The notes below the pieces were generated by a model. It had not been told where the DNA came from, searched no databases, and saw nothing but the letters and a program-made list of their open reading frames with translations. 64,000 nt of DNA from the NCBI RefSeq assembly GCF_036250065.1, contig NZ_CP109199.1, positions 496,001 to 560,000 on the forward strand, written 5' to 3'. Below are positions 16,855 through 26,581 of this stretch, piece after piece (the stretch's first letter is position 1; every line of letters begins with the position of its first letter). Position numbers and translations under genes: made by a program. The DNA is from Micromonospora sp. NBC_01699. GTDB lineage: Bacteria > Actinomycetota > Actinomycetes > Mycobacteriales > Micromonosporaceae.

Positions 16855-19751
16855 CGTGTGGCCTGCTCTTCAAGGCGGTCGGCAAGGGTTCTGAACGCGT
16901 TGTGCAGGCGCGCCCGGTCGTAGGTGTCTGTGGGCCCATCATCCACCGGGTTGAAAGAGCGCACCGAACGCAGAAGGCTGTCACAGTTTCGCCAAAACGC
17001 CAGGATGTTCTTCAGCATCGGTGTCTGGTCCTGCGGAAGCTCCCACAGCATGGCCGGGCTGATGGTGGTTTCTCGTCGCTTGAGCAGCTGCCGAAGTTTA
17101 GTGAGATGTCCTGGTGCGGCTGCGGCCCGGAGCTCTTCGTACCGGCGGTGTGCTTCTGGGTCTTTCAATACACCAGCGCGGAGGGCTTGCTCGACGAAGC
17201 GATCCATGACCTGTAGCGTCTCCGTGAAGTCCTCCGACGGGCCAATCTGCTGCGTGATCGCGGCTAGCGTGCCTTTGACCGGTGCCCATGCCGACGTGGC
17301 GGCCACGGTCTGTTGATCGCGCACTGCTCGCCACATCAGGTTGGTCGCCGCGCCGTTTCCGGGAAGTTCACTCAGTCGTGCTGCGGGCAGCAAGTCCTCT
17401 AGCACTGCTCCCGCGTCGAAGATTGTCGGAAGGCCGGTGGACTTGCGTTGTGTGAAGTGATCTCGCACCACGGTTAACGCTTCCGTCCGTTGCCGCTCGA
17501 CCGCACCGAGAAACTTCACGATCTCCGGGTGCAGGTTCTCCGGCCGCTGCGGCCTGACCATGATCGCGATAGCCTCTGCCGGGCTGGTAGGAGTTCGTTC
17601 GTCGGCGCTGCTCAGCACACCAAGCACTGCCAGCGCGTTGCCTATCTCGTCCTCGGGCTGTTGCGACGCCCGGTCGACGATCTCCCGCTCCCACGTGTCG
17701 AGTCGCGCCTGGAGGTCGAAGAACCAACGGCCAGCATTCGGGCCCGCGAGATCCCCGGTGTCCGACGACAGAATGCCTTTGAGGACCACCGCGTCAGTAT
17801 CACTTTGTCGAAACTGAATCGTAAGTTCCTCAGGTGGGTTACCGCCACCGCCCGCGTTGTGCACCACCACGTGCCCCTGAGTGATGTCGACAGCTCCGAC
17901 TCGAACGCTGCCGCGCGAGCGGTAGACGCTGAGGCTATGTGGGTGGTTGAGCAGCCGCAGGGCCAGGGCATCGATTACCCACCGTCGAATCTTGCGCGCA
18001 TCGTTGCTCGGCAGTCGCTCACCGTTGGCCCACGCATCGATGGTCGAGGGAGCGGTAACGGCGGCCGGCGTTGGCTGCGCGGCCTCGGGAGCTGAGGTCT
18101 CAAGACCAAGATCGGTAAGTTCGACTCCGAACACCATGGCAATCGAATCCAGCGTCGGATCGCTCGCTATTGGGTTGGCCGCGTAGAACGCCCGTAGGCT
18201 GATCTCGGCCTCGCCGCTTGCAGAGCCTCTCGTGATCGTGTCACGTGTCACCAGCGGCACTCTGGTGCGGGTAGGGGCGAGGGTGGCTGCGAAGCGCGCC
18301 GACGGGAACATACCGGGCGTAGCCAGTTCCGCCTCGGCTACCTCCAGCGGGGCGCGAACGACCTCTCGCAGGATGTTGCGCGGATCGAACCTGTCGGGGC
18401 TTGCCAGCTCAACGAGCCGATCCACCGCGACCGCGTTGAACGGGAACAGGCCATGCCCCTCGTCGGTCGTGCCGAACATCGGATGGCACCTGTCCCGGTA
18501 CCTGCAACCGGTGCACTTGTTCGGTCTCGGCGAGCCAAGGTGTCTCGCCTGCGCGAGCTCGTGGCGCCCGACCCGACCAGCATTGAGGTAGCGGCCGACG
18601 AACATGCGAAGGTCGCCGGGGTCTATCTGCTCGCGCGGGACATCCATCGTGTAGTGCACACCACGTTCTGCGAAGGTGTCGTAGCGGGTGTCGAGATGAC
18701 CGGTGGTGACGGCTATCACCGCCCGGATCGGACACAGATCACGCCGGGCAGGCAGTGTCAACGCGTGCGCCAACTGCCCGTCGATACCATGCAGGAGTAC
18801 CAAGTCTTCGATGAAAAGGAATAGCTGCTGACCTCGGCGAGCCAATTCGCCTCGGACGTCTTCGAAGACGCCAAGCAGGTCGGTCCCGCTGCCAGTGATG
18901 GCCGCGGCGGTTGCTCGGGGCACGTAGTAGTCGATAATCGCGGCGGCCTCCGTCCGACGGCCCTCGTTGGAGGCCAGGGACCGGATCAGGACCTGGAAGT
19001 CCTGGCCCGCGTCCTCGAAGGCCTCGGCGTCGACTCGCAGGTCCGATTGGCGAAACCGAAGATCCTCTGGACTGACGGTGGCCTCGGAGTCGTAGCCGTG
19101 CATGGCGAGCTTTACGATCCGCTCGATCGGCCCGCTCGGGCGTGAAAGCTGCTGCTTGAACATGAAGTCGCCGATCAGACGGGCGACAAAGGTGCGAGAT
19201 TCTGCGAGATCGGGCCCAGACAGGCCAGCGATCGTAGGAGCCTCGTCGAACGTCACGAGTTGGTGGAGTTGGTTCAGGACCGCAAGCATTGCCTCCTCAA
19301 CCGTAGTGACCTGCGCCGCAGCGTGAACCAGGCTGATCCGAAGCGTGTTGGCGGTTGGCGTGTCGATATCGGTCAAAATCTGCTCGATGATCCGCCGCAA
19401 CGAGGTGTTGCGCTTCTCGATGTAGACCAGGTGCCACTTATCGTTGCGAGGTATCTGGGTCCGCAGCCACCGGACCAAGTGACTCTTCCCAGTACCGGTC
19501 TGTCCGGTAATGAACCGGATAAGCGGCTCATTCGAGGTGATCGGTTGACAGAGGTCGTTGAGTACATCTCTCTCGCTCGCCGGCTGCTGCTGCTTATTCT
19601 TGCCGAGCCGGGCGAGAGGTACAGACTGATGGACCGCGTCGAATAGGGCGCTGGAGGCGTCGTCCTCGAAGTCGAGCGCGCCGACGTCGACCTGAGCAGC
19701 GTTCTGAATCTCTGCCCGCGACCAGCAGGGCGGTATCGACAGCGTCGTCAC
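16851..19751 (-). CDS. dpdH: DpdH, P-loop ATPase of the dpd restriction module
   Basis: A 966-residue cytoplasmic protein with an N-terminal ATPase domain. Walker A is TGQTGTGKSHLVRW (about residues 82-95) and a hydrophobic Walker B-like strand ends in LFLFIEDL near residue 310. A small Cys cluster (CTGCRYRDRCHP, about residues 420-431) may bind zinc. The rest is helical with no known domain that I can see. The start is GTG 19751, overlapping the dpdG stop (GTGA); an upstream in-frame ATG at 19784 lies inside dpdG. The DpdG-DpdH pair is adjacent in known dpd loci. It could act as a loader or motor ATPase; role inferred. Confidence 0.82.
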   Translation of the reverse strand: MTTLSIPPCWSRAEIQNAAQVDVGALDFEDDASSALFDAVHQSVPLARLGKNKQQQPASERDVLNDLCQPITSNEPLIRFITGQTGTGKSHLVRWLRTQIPRNDKWHLVYIEKRNTSLRRIIEQILTDIDTPTANTLRISLVHAAAQVTTVEEAMLAVLNQLHQLVTFDEAPTIAGLSGPDLAESRTFVARLIGDFMFKQQLSRPSGPIERIVKLAMHGYDSEATVSPEDLRFRQSDLRVDAEAFEDAGQDFQVLIRSLASNEGRRTEAAAIIDYYVPRATAAAITGSGTDLLGVFEDVRGELARRGQQLFLFIEDLVLLHGIDGQLAHALTLPARRDLCPIRAVIAVTTGHLDTRYDTFAERGVHYTMDVPREQIDPGDLRMFVGRYLNAGRVGRHELAQARHLGSPRPNKCTGCRYRDRCHPMFGTTDEGHGLFPFNAVAVDRLVELASPDRFDPRNILREVVRAPLEVAEAELATPGMFPSARFAATLAPTRTRVPLVTRDTITRGSASGEAEISLRAFYAANPIASDPTLDSIAMVFGVELTDLGLETSAPEAAQPTPAAVTAPSTIDAWANGERLPSNDARKIRRWVIDALALRLLNHPHSLSVYRSRGSVRVGAVDITQGHVVVHNAGGGGNPPEELTIQFRQSDTDAVVLKGILSSDTGDLAGPNAGRWFFDLQARLDTWEREIVDRASQQPEDEIGNALAVLGVLSSADERTPTSPAEAIAIMVRPQRPENLHPEIVKFLGAVERQRTEALTVVRDHFTQRKSTGLPTIFDAGAVLEDLLPAARLSELPGNGAATNLMWRAVRDQQTVAATSAWAPVKGTLAAITQQIGPSEDFTETLQVMDRFVEQALRAGVLKDPEAHRRYEELRAAAAPGHLTKLRQLLKRRETTISPAMLWELPQDQTPMLKNILAFWRNCDSLLRSVRSFNPVDDGPTDTYDRARLHNAFRTLADRLEEQATR

Positions 19752-20710
19752 GAGCGTTCCTTCGCCACGTCTTGTGGGTGCCATTCCAGATGGGAGACGT
19801 TTCGACCTGCCCTGTCCGAGCCCAGAGAAATGACCATGGAGTCGCGGTCACTTTCGGCGGGCGGGATGCTCACGTGGCCGGATGCCTCCAGTTGCGACAG
19901 CGTCATTGATAATCCGGGGGAAATCTCCCGCGGATCGTCAGGCTTCCAATGAGTGCGAGACCCTCCGTCGCTGATCGGCAGCTGGCGGACGCAATGGTCG
20001 ATGAAGTCTCTCACCCGGTATCGCGACCGTGGCAAAGAGTGCAAATCGGCCACGAGGGCCTGGCTCGCCTCGGCGATGACTGACTGCTTGCCAACGTGCT
20101 GCGCGTACCCCAGATAGGCCGCCCATCGGCGGAAGGGCGCGAATTGTACGACGTTCGTTATTGGCCAGTCTGCCTTGTTCGGGCCGTACCAGTGGGCTTG
20201 GGCGAAGTCGAATCGGCGACCGCTACCACCCTCGAAGTCAAATGGGCGCAGTGGCTCGGGCCACGCGTGCAGGACTGCCAGGGCGTTCACGAGATCGCTG
20301 TCAGGGTCGGCAGGCAGCGCGTCGTCGCCCGCAGTCGCACCTTGCCACAGTTGAGAGCGGAGGACTCGGCTGAGGGATCGGGCGGACACATCGGATGGCT
20401 TCGACCAGTGACGGCGAGCAGTATCCGTTGCGACAATCTCGGCACCCTCGGCGGAGACGAGCTTGAAGGCTGTTAAGGCAATTAGTGATCGGGTGACAAT
20501 GAGATTGCCGCTTGTGGAGTTGTTCTCGTTATCGCCGTCATCTGGCTTGTCGCCTTCGAAGGGCTTCATGGTCTCGGGGAGGCCCTCGGGTGCCACTAGT
20601 AGAAGGAGATCCGATTTGTTGCAGCGTGCGTCGGTGTGGGCCAACACGGCACGCAGTAGGTACCGCAATGCCTCGGGCACAACGTCAGGCGACGTCGTCA
20701 TCACACCCAT
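19748..20710 (-). CDS. dpdG: DpdG-like protein
   Basis: A 320-residue protein without an obvious enzymatic motif. The N-terminal part (MTTSPDVVPEALRYLLRAVLAH) and repeated helix-turn-helix-sized segments suggest winged-helix modules. HWKPDDPREISPGLSMTLSQLEASGHVSI near the C-terminus looks like a wHTH unit. ATG 20710 lies two bases after the dpdF stop. DpdG is reported as needed for restriction in Salmonella. The identification comes from position next to the dpdH ATPase, size and cytoplasmic character. DNA recognition or complex assembly are plausible roles. Confidence 0.65.
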   Translation of the reverse strand: MGVMTTSPDVVPEALRYLLRAVLAHTDARCNKSDLLLLVAPEGLPETMKPFEGDKPDDGDNENNSTSGNLIVTRSLIALTAFKLVSAEGAEIVATDTARRHWSKPSDVSARSLSRVLRSQLWQGATAGDDALPADPDSDLVNALAVLHAWPEPLRPFDFEGGSGRRFDFAQAHWYGPNKADWPITNVVQFAPFRRWAAYLGYAQHVGKQSVIAEASQALVADLHSLPRSRYRVRDFIDHCVRQLPISDGGSRTHWKPDDPREISPGLSMTLSQLEASGHVSIPPAESDRDSMVISLGSDRAGRNVSHLEWHPQDVAKERS

Positions 20711-20712
20711 GG

Positions 20713-23154
20713 TCAGACCTTCCTCAGTAAATCGTAGATGTCGTAGCTGGGCGTCCACGCTTCGTGCAGGAACTGTTTGGGATTGCGCGGATCACGTCGT
20801 GTCGTCGGCGTGAGGACCACCCCAAGTGTTTGATTTGTCAGCGACGTTAACGCCCGGGCAAGGTCGGTGTCGTCGAGTCCGTGGTCCACAATAAGCAGCG
20901 TAGGCACACGCCAAGGTGCCAGGCGCCGCTCGATGAGCGAGGCTATGTCCTCCTGCCACCAGGGGTTCGGTGATCTTGAGGTCCATGCGGTGCTCGACAG
21001 CGCGGCTACGACGACGATGCCCCTCCTGATCAAGCGGTCCACCAGCGATCGGACGGCTGCGGGGTCAGGTGCGTCGAAGCGCACGCTCAGCCGGCGATCG
21101 ACCGATAGCGCCCGCAGGTCGTCGTGCGCCTCCATGCTGATAGTGCCCGCCACGAGCGTGTGGTGCATGGGCGCGGAGCGCGGCAGGCTGCCAATTCGGC
21201 GGCAGTGCGGGCATCCGCCGCAGGCAACGGAGACCGGGAACCGGTCGCCGCTCTCGTCTTCGACCTGGTAGTTCCTTGCTAGGTAGCGGTTGGTGCATTC
21301 ATTGAGGCCACGTACGAGATGGGTAGCCGCAGCGAGAGCTGCAGCGGATCCGCTGCGAGCGCTACGCTGGCCGGCCGCGAACCGGGTCTTGAAGGTTGAC
21401 TCATCGTCGAGATCGCTCTGGAGTACTTCGACGGCTGCGGCGGACCGCTGGTTGTCAAACAGCACCTCCAAGGTGTCGTCATCCGCATCGTCGGGAACGT
21501 TTTCGGGAATAGGCCACTGGCGGCGGACCATCTTGGCGCGATCCATGGCCGAGAGTGTCTGGATGTTCCAGTAGATGTTCGCGTCGCTTGATGGATACTT
21601 CACACCCGCGTGGTCCGCCCGCAGATCGACGGTGAGGTGCGTCCCAGACCACTTTCCGTTGCGCATACTCTTCCAGCGTCTCCACGCAAGGTCCACACCG
21701 AGCAGACGCTCGTGGGAGATGGACTCCGCGAGGGCCATGTCGGCGGCAGTCCACAGCACGAGCGATGTCGTGGCCAAGCCGTCGCGCCCGGAACGGCCCA
21801 CCTCCTGGTAGAGGCGATCTATTGTCTCCGGAACACACGCGTGAATGACCGTACGGATGTCTGGAATGTCGATTCCCAGACCGAACGCAGACGTCGCCAC
21901 GACGACGTCGAGGTCGTCTTCCAGAGGCCCGCTCAAGCGAAGGCCGGCCACTGCAGCCTGTCGGCGTTGTGGACTGGGATTGTCGGCGATCTCGATCGTC
22001 GATCGGAAACCCGCCTTTCGAAGCCATGACTGGACAGTCTTGGTGTTGGTCGATCGCTCCGACGTGTGCAGGGTCGTGTAGACCAGAGCGGGCCGGGGTA
22101 GGTGACGGAGCGCCTCGATCAGCCGGTCGCGTTTCTCATTCTCGGTGGCACAGTGTGCGTTCCACCACGCGGGCTCCGGGCGAGTCGCCTGTCCAGACAC
22201 GATCAACCGGTTCCGCCCAGGGAAGAGCCGTGTCAGCGTGGCCAGGCCGTAGGTGTCGAGGGTCCCAGTGAGCAGTACCGTGGTCGCCTGCCGCCCGTCA
22301 GGAGCCACGGCGAGCAGGCGTTGCCGCAAGCCAGCGAACGTATGGAAGGCGGGCCGGAAGGCATCGCCCCACTCAGCCACAATGTGTGCCTCGTCGATGA
22401 CGATCATGTCGAGTGTGCCGCGGTTCGCAGCCTCCAGGAGTGGTCTGGCAAGGGAGAGACACGCGGCCTCGGGGCCGGCGATCGTAAGCCACTGGGAGCC
22501 GGCAGCGATACCTGTATGGATTCGGTCCTTGATAGCGCCGTCGGCGGCTCCGTAGTACGCGAACCGCTCGGTCGTCTTCAGGAAATCCTGCACTCGGCGT
22601 TCAAGGTCGATTGCTAGCGACACCGTTGGAACGATGATGATGGCCTGCTGCGGTCGGTAGCGGATCGCGCGCGTGAGCACGACGTCTGTCTTGCCTGAAC
22701 CGGTGGGCAGCACGCAGATCACCGTGTCGCCTGGGCCGGCAAGCGCGGTCGCACGCAACGCGTCGCGCTGAGCGAGCGTCTTGGCGGTTGCCTGCCCGGT
22801 CGCACCTTCGTAAAAGCGGTCGGCCGGCACGCTGCCGTCGAGCCGGCGTCGAGCCCGGCGGCTGACTGGTTCGTCGGGCGGGGCACCGCCGTGCGTATCG
22901 AGCCAGCTCGGCTGCCACGGAGTTAGGGTGAGCGTGTCGCCATCTTTGAGGAGGCCATGCGGTTGCCAGATCGCTGTATCCCAACTCCGCATGGGTGTGT
23001 CGATCAGATTTAACGTGCTGGCACGGGCAAACATGAGGCCGGATCGGACAAGGACGGCGACTTCGTGCGGCGCAGGGTTGTTTGCTGCCAGGCGGCGGTC
23101 GAGCCTCGGGTCGTTGTGCCGCAGGTCGCCGAGGGCGATGGTCGGTCCGGTCAT
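20713..23154 (-). CDS. dpdF: DpdF, RecQ-like helicase
   Basis: An 813-residue superfamily 2 helicase of RecQ type. Walker A is VLPTGSGKTDVVL, motif II is VIDEAHIVAEWGDAFRPAF (the RecQ-like W-G-x-x-F-R-P-x-F continuation is clear), motif III LLTGTLD and motif VI YQEVGRSGRDG. A Cys pair cluster CGGCPHCRR in the C-terminal third suggests a zinc site. ATG 23154 overlaps the dpdE stop in ATGA. In dpd loci DpdF accompanies DpdE and DpdJ, giving three helicases in one system, all present here. Confidence 0.87.
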   Translation of the reverse strand: MTGPTIALGDLRHNDPRLDRRLAANNPAPHEVAVLVRSGLMFARASTLNLIDTPMRSWDTAIWQPHGLLKDGDTLTLTPWQPSWLDTHGGAPPDEPVSRRARRRLDGSVPADRFYEGATGQATAKTLAQRDALRATALAGPGDTVICVLPTGSGKTDVVLTRAIRYRPQQAIIIVPTVSLAIDLERRVQDFLKTTERFAYYGAADGAIKDRIHTGIAAGSQWLTIAGPEAACLSLARPLLEAANRGTLDMIVIDEAHIVAEWGDAFRPAFHTFAGLRQRLLAVAPDGRQATTVLLTGTLDTYGLATLTRLFPGRNRLIVSGQATRPEPAWWNAHCATENEKRDRLIEALRHLPRPALVYTTLHTSERSTNTKTVQSWLRKAGFRSTIEIADNPSPQRRQAAVAGLRLSGPLEDDLDVVVATSAFGLGIDIPDIRTVIHACVPETIDRLYQEVGRSGRDGLATTSLVLWTAADMALAESISHERLLGVDLAWRRWKSMRNGKWSGTHLTVDLRADHAGVKYPSSDANIYWNIQTLSAMDRAKMVRRQWPIPENVPDDADDDTLEVLFDNQRSAAAVEVLQSDLDDESTFKTRFAAGQRSARSGSAAALAAATHLVRGLNECTNRYLARNYQVEDESGDRFPVSVACGGCPHCRRIGSLPRSAPMHHTLVAGTISMEAHDDLRALSVDRRLSVRFDAPDPAAVRSLVDRLIRRGIVVVAALSSTAWTSRSPNPWWQEDIASLIERRLAPWRVPTLLIVDHGLDDTDLARALTSLTNQTLGVVLTPTTRRDPRNPKQFLHEAWTPSYDIYDLLRKV

Positions 23155-26100
23155 AGGCTTGGGTCGGTTATGAGGACGACGCCGCAGGCGTCGATAGCTA
23201 GATGAGGATTTTGCACGGCGGCCACGACGGCCCTGAGAACGGCGGCATCCAGTGTGGGTCCGGCACTGGCATCTAGGTGGGCCTGGAGGATGGCGCTCTC
23301 ATGAGCCAACATCACCTCTGCGCCCGCCGCCGCTGCCGCTGCGGTCTCCTGGACCGCGTCCCGTTGCGCTGCCACTCGCAAGGCCCCGGCGGCTGCGCGC
23401 TCGCACAGATGCTGCCAGTCGAGGCCGTAGGTCAGGTGGTGGAACCGCTCCGGATCCACGCCGAGGTCATGCCCCGTAGCCGAGGCAAGCGCCTGACGTG
23501 CACGCTCGTCGGGTTCGCCGTGTATCGAGTGCCACCATACGGTCTCCAGTCGTGGCGGGAACAGTTGACCGAGTCGGGCTGTTGCTGCCGCCCCGGCTGC
23601 CGGGTCTTTCGCGTAGAGGTGGTCGACGGGCGCCGGCCCCGGCGTCACAATCACGTTGAACCTGAAGAACGTCAACACCGACTGAGGGTCGCGGCGCGGC
23701 TGGCGAACCTCGATGGCGAAAGCACGTCCCCGTTCGTCCATCATCGCGAGATCGACGAACCGGTTGACCATCGGCTCGCCCCACCGCAGCAAGCCGATTC
23801 CGTCGACTGCCGCAGCACGGCGGCTGGCGTAGCGGCGGCGCAGGTGGTCCGGTCCGATCTGATGGATCTGCGACTCTGTTAGACGCGGCGGTTGCCGCGA
23901 ACTGATACCAAAACGCGTGCTGTTCTTTCCGACATCCTCGGTAAATCGCAGGGTCTTGACGACATAGTCGCGGAACTTGCCGGAGATTCGGGGTGATCCA
24001 TCAGTCGATTGCATGCTGTCGGCCAAGTGCTGATCGTCGGCCCGGTCCTCGATTGTGTCCAGTAGGTCCTGACCCTCGATTCGACGACGCTGAGCCTCGA
24101 GGTCGTCGCGCCGGGCGACCATCTGCTTGGCTGCGTCTGGGAGTCCTGAGTCGAGGGCTAGCTCGATGAACCCGTTTTCAAGCTCGGGCAGTACGTACTG
24201 CAGTGTCGCGCTCGACTGACCGAAGATGTCGACGCCTTCGTCGAGTACCCGTCGCCATGCCCCGAGGTGAGCGTCCAAGCGTTCGTCGGCTTCAGAGAAG
24301 ACAGTGGATCTCACCGGGGACGTGATGGCAGAGCCCCGTGGAGCCCATCGATCAAAGCGCCCGAGACGTTGCTCAAGGCGGGCGTTGCTAACCGGGAGAT
24401 CGAGATGAAGGACCTCTTCGACGACCTGCAGGTTCAGACCCTCTTCGCTACCCCGGTCGATCACGACGATCGACCGAGAGGGTTCTGCGAGGAACAGGCT
24501 TCCGGCCTCGTCGCGCGCTTCGACGCTCATTGTCGACAGCAGGCGTACCACGCGCCCAGAGCCGAACTGCGTCTCCAGCCGTAGGGCGGCGGCCTCGGCG
24601 GTGGCCGGAAAAGAGGTGGCTACGGCAACTCGGCGCACACCGATATGGGGCCATGCCCATTCGATCATCACGTCAAATCGGTCGTTCTCCGTGCCAAGGG
24701 TCAGAATCTGGTCAATGCGATTCGCCAGCGATCGCCCAACAGGGGTGTCGGTGAGACCGTCGAGGGCGGCAGCCTCAGCCGCATCAAGATCGTGACCGGG
24801 CTCCGCGCGCAGGGCAATTGCTGCATCGGCCAACGCGGTTATAGGGGCCATGGCTCTTCCGAGCATTGCCCGGAATGCGGCGGCGGGGTTCACGGTATTG
24901 GACTCATACAACTCCATCCGTAGGTCTTCCATCAGGCGTTGAACCTCTGTCCGCCGGGTATCTGGGTCGGCAAGCAGCCACTTCTTTCCGCCGGTCCGGC
25001 CGCGGACAGGAAAAAGTTTCGCCAAGGACCCGCTGCGGCGGGTTCTGATCAGTCGACGGTGAATTCGATGCGTCTCGCTAAGTCGGGTGTGCACCCTCCG
25101 AGAAATGGCCCGTGCGGTGGCGGCATCCCGACTGGTGATTGCTGTGTCGAGCAGGTCCAGCTCACAGGCTAGCCACTGTTCGTTGGGCAGCAACCTCCGT
25201 AATGTCGTCGCTGGTTCGTTGAGGAATCGAACCGGAGTCTCGTCGCTCATCGAGGCGAGCGCCTGCGCCAGATCGTCCCTGATTTCCACTCGACGTCGAA
25301 AGTTGGCGATGTCGTCCAACGGGTAGGTTGTTGGGTCAAGGAGATGCAGCATCCTCAGGAAGCCATCCTCGTTCGATCGGACTGGCGTCGCAGACAGGAG
25401 CAACAGGCACTTGGCGGCCTTGGTGATCGCGCAGAGCGATGTGTAGCTGTGGTCGACGTCGGCGTCTAACGCCGTGAGCCGGTGCGCTTCGTCGACGACG
25501 ACGAGCAGTCGCGGTGCTGCGTCAATGGCTGGAACCTCGGAGTGAGCAGCGATCGAGACTCGGTTTGGGTACTGGTCGACACGAAACTTTGAGTGAAGCT
25601 CGCTATCCCACTGGGCGACCAGGCCGTCTGGCGCAATGACCAGAATATCGCCAGCTTCGTCCATCATTAGTTGTCGAAGGATCATTCCCGCTTCGACTGT
25701 TTTGCCCAGCCCGACCTCGTCCGCGAGGAGATATCTCTTTACTGGATCTGCTAGAACCCGGCGGGCGGCACCGATTTGGTGGGCATGGAGCTCGACTCCG
25801 GACGACCAGATGCCGGCTAGTCCTTGGGAGGCTGCACGCTGTCGCATGATGTCGCCAACGAAAGCGGCGCGGCCGTCATGGAAGCCTTTACTCTCGACTA
25901 CGCCGGCCTTCAGGAACGGCAAAGGATCGACAAGGGGCAACCTCCTTCGAACGCGCAATAGGTCGGCGGAAATATATTTCGTTCCGCCCTGTGTAAGGTC
26001 AACTAGATAGACGTCACCATTATCGCTCGGGCTATCGGCATACCCGGTGAGCCACCATCCTGCGTCCTTGAACCAGACCCGCTGGCGGTGCTCGAGTTGA

Positions 26101-26309
26101 ACGATAGTGAAGTCCGACGTGAAGGGCATGGCGATCTCGTCGATGCCGGGGGCGTCGAAGAACCAGACCAGCGATCCGCCGCCAGCTATCCTTCCGATGC
26201 CGTAGATCGGGTGCCTGACGAAGTGGTCAGCCACCGAGTCGCCGCTTCCGACGGACACCGTGCGTCGTCCGAGCCGCGCGCGAGCCCATGCCACCTCCGA
26301 CTGGCGCAT
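23151..26309 (-). CDS. dpdE: DpdE, SNF2-family helicase
   Basis: A 1052-residue SNF2-type translocase and first gene of the minus-strand operon. Walker A is LLADEVGLGKTVEAG and motif II is VVVDEAHRLTA. The helicase C half shows VVIDRGSEEGLNLQ and LEQRLGRFDRWA. The N-terminal ~100 residues contain short beta strands (GIGRIAGGGSLVWFFDA) typical of SNF2 proteins such as RapA/HepA. The C-terminal ~250 residues are Ala-rich helix. The start ATG 26309 has no strong ribosome binding site, and a start a little downstream (GTG near VSVGSG) is possible. DpdE is required for restriction in Salmonella. Confidence 0.87.
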   Translation of the reverse strand: MRQSEVAWARARLGRRTVSVGSGDSVADHFVRHPIYGIGRIAGGGSLVWFFDAPGIDEIAMPFTSDFTIVQLEHRQRVWFKDAGWWLTGYADSPSDNGDVYLVDLTQGGTKYISADLLRVRRRLPLVDPLPFLKAGVVESKGFHDGRAAFVGDIMRQRAASQGLAGIWSSGVELHAHQIGAARRVLADPVKRYLLADEVGLGKTVEAGMILRQLMMDEAGDILVIAPDGLVAQWDSELHSKFRVDQYPNRVSIAAHSEVPAIDAAPRLLVVVDEAHRLTALDADVDHSYTSLCAITKAAKCLLLLSATPVRSNEDGFLRMLHLLDPTTYPLDDIANFRRRVEIRDDLAQALASMSDETPVRFLNEPATTLRRLLPNEQWLACELDLLDTAITSRDAATARAISRRVHTRLSETHRIHRRLIRTRRSGSLAKLFPVRGRTGGKKWLLADPDTRRTEVQRLMEDLRMELYESNTVNPAAAFRAMLGRAMAPITALADAAIALRAEPGHDLDAAEAAALDGLTDTPVGRSLANRIDQILTLGTENDRFDVMIEWAWPHIGVRRVAVATSFPATAEAAALRLETQFGSGRVVRLLSTMSVEARDEAGSLFLAEPSRSIVVIDRGSEEGLNLQVVEEVLHLDLPVSNARLEQRLGRFDRWAPRGSAITSPVRSTVFSEADERLDAHLGAWRRVLDEGVDIFGQSSATLQYVLPELENGFIELALDSGLPDAAKQMVARRDDLEAQRRRIEGQDLLDTIEDRADDQHLADSMQSTDGSPRISGKFRDYVVKTLRFTEDVGKNSTRFGISSRQPPRLTESQIHQIGPDHLRRRYASRRAAAVDGIGLLRWGEPMVNRFVDLAMMDERGRAFAIEVRQPRRDPQSVLTFFRFNVIVTPGPAPVDHLYAKDPAAGAAATARLGQLFPPRLETVWWHSIHGEPDERARQALASATGHDLGVDPERFHHLTYGLDWQHLCERAAAGALRVAAQRDAVQETAAAAAAGAEVMLAHESAILQAHLDASAGPTLDAAVLRAVVAAVQNPHLAIDACGVVLITDPSL

Positions 26310-26581
26310 ATGGGAACTGATCGACTGCCAAAACTGGTCGTGACGAGCGGTGGCGCACGGTCTGTGCGAACGCCGATGCCACGGCGAACGAGCCTAACAA
26401 GAAGCTACGACAACTTCGGGTTGTGGCTGCGCGGCGACGCCGTCGTATCTGGACTGGGCTCTGCTTACATTCGGATTGGCCAACTAGTCGTGTTTGGGTC
26501 GTTCCAAGCGGGTAGTTGGTGCTTCACCCCAGTTTCCCATTGTTGGTAGGGAATGGACCTTGTTGAGGGGTTGGCGTTTCG
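26310..26581. other. Leader region of the dpdE operon, no gene seen
   Basis: This stretch should hold the promoter of the minus-strand dpd operon. It is less GC-rich than its surroundings between about 26460 and 26580. A short inverted repeat (ACAAC-TTCGG-GTTGT) lies near 26410. I cannot identify a -10/-35 pair with confidence. Confidence 0.4.

Noticed and set aside
11636-26309. DISARM, BREX or Druantia defence system, from the large helicases
   Set aside because: No methyltransferase, PglZ or DruA-type protein is present. Gene order and the preQ0 genes match dpd instead.
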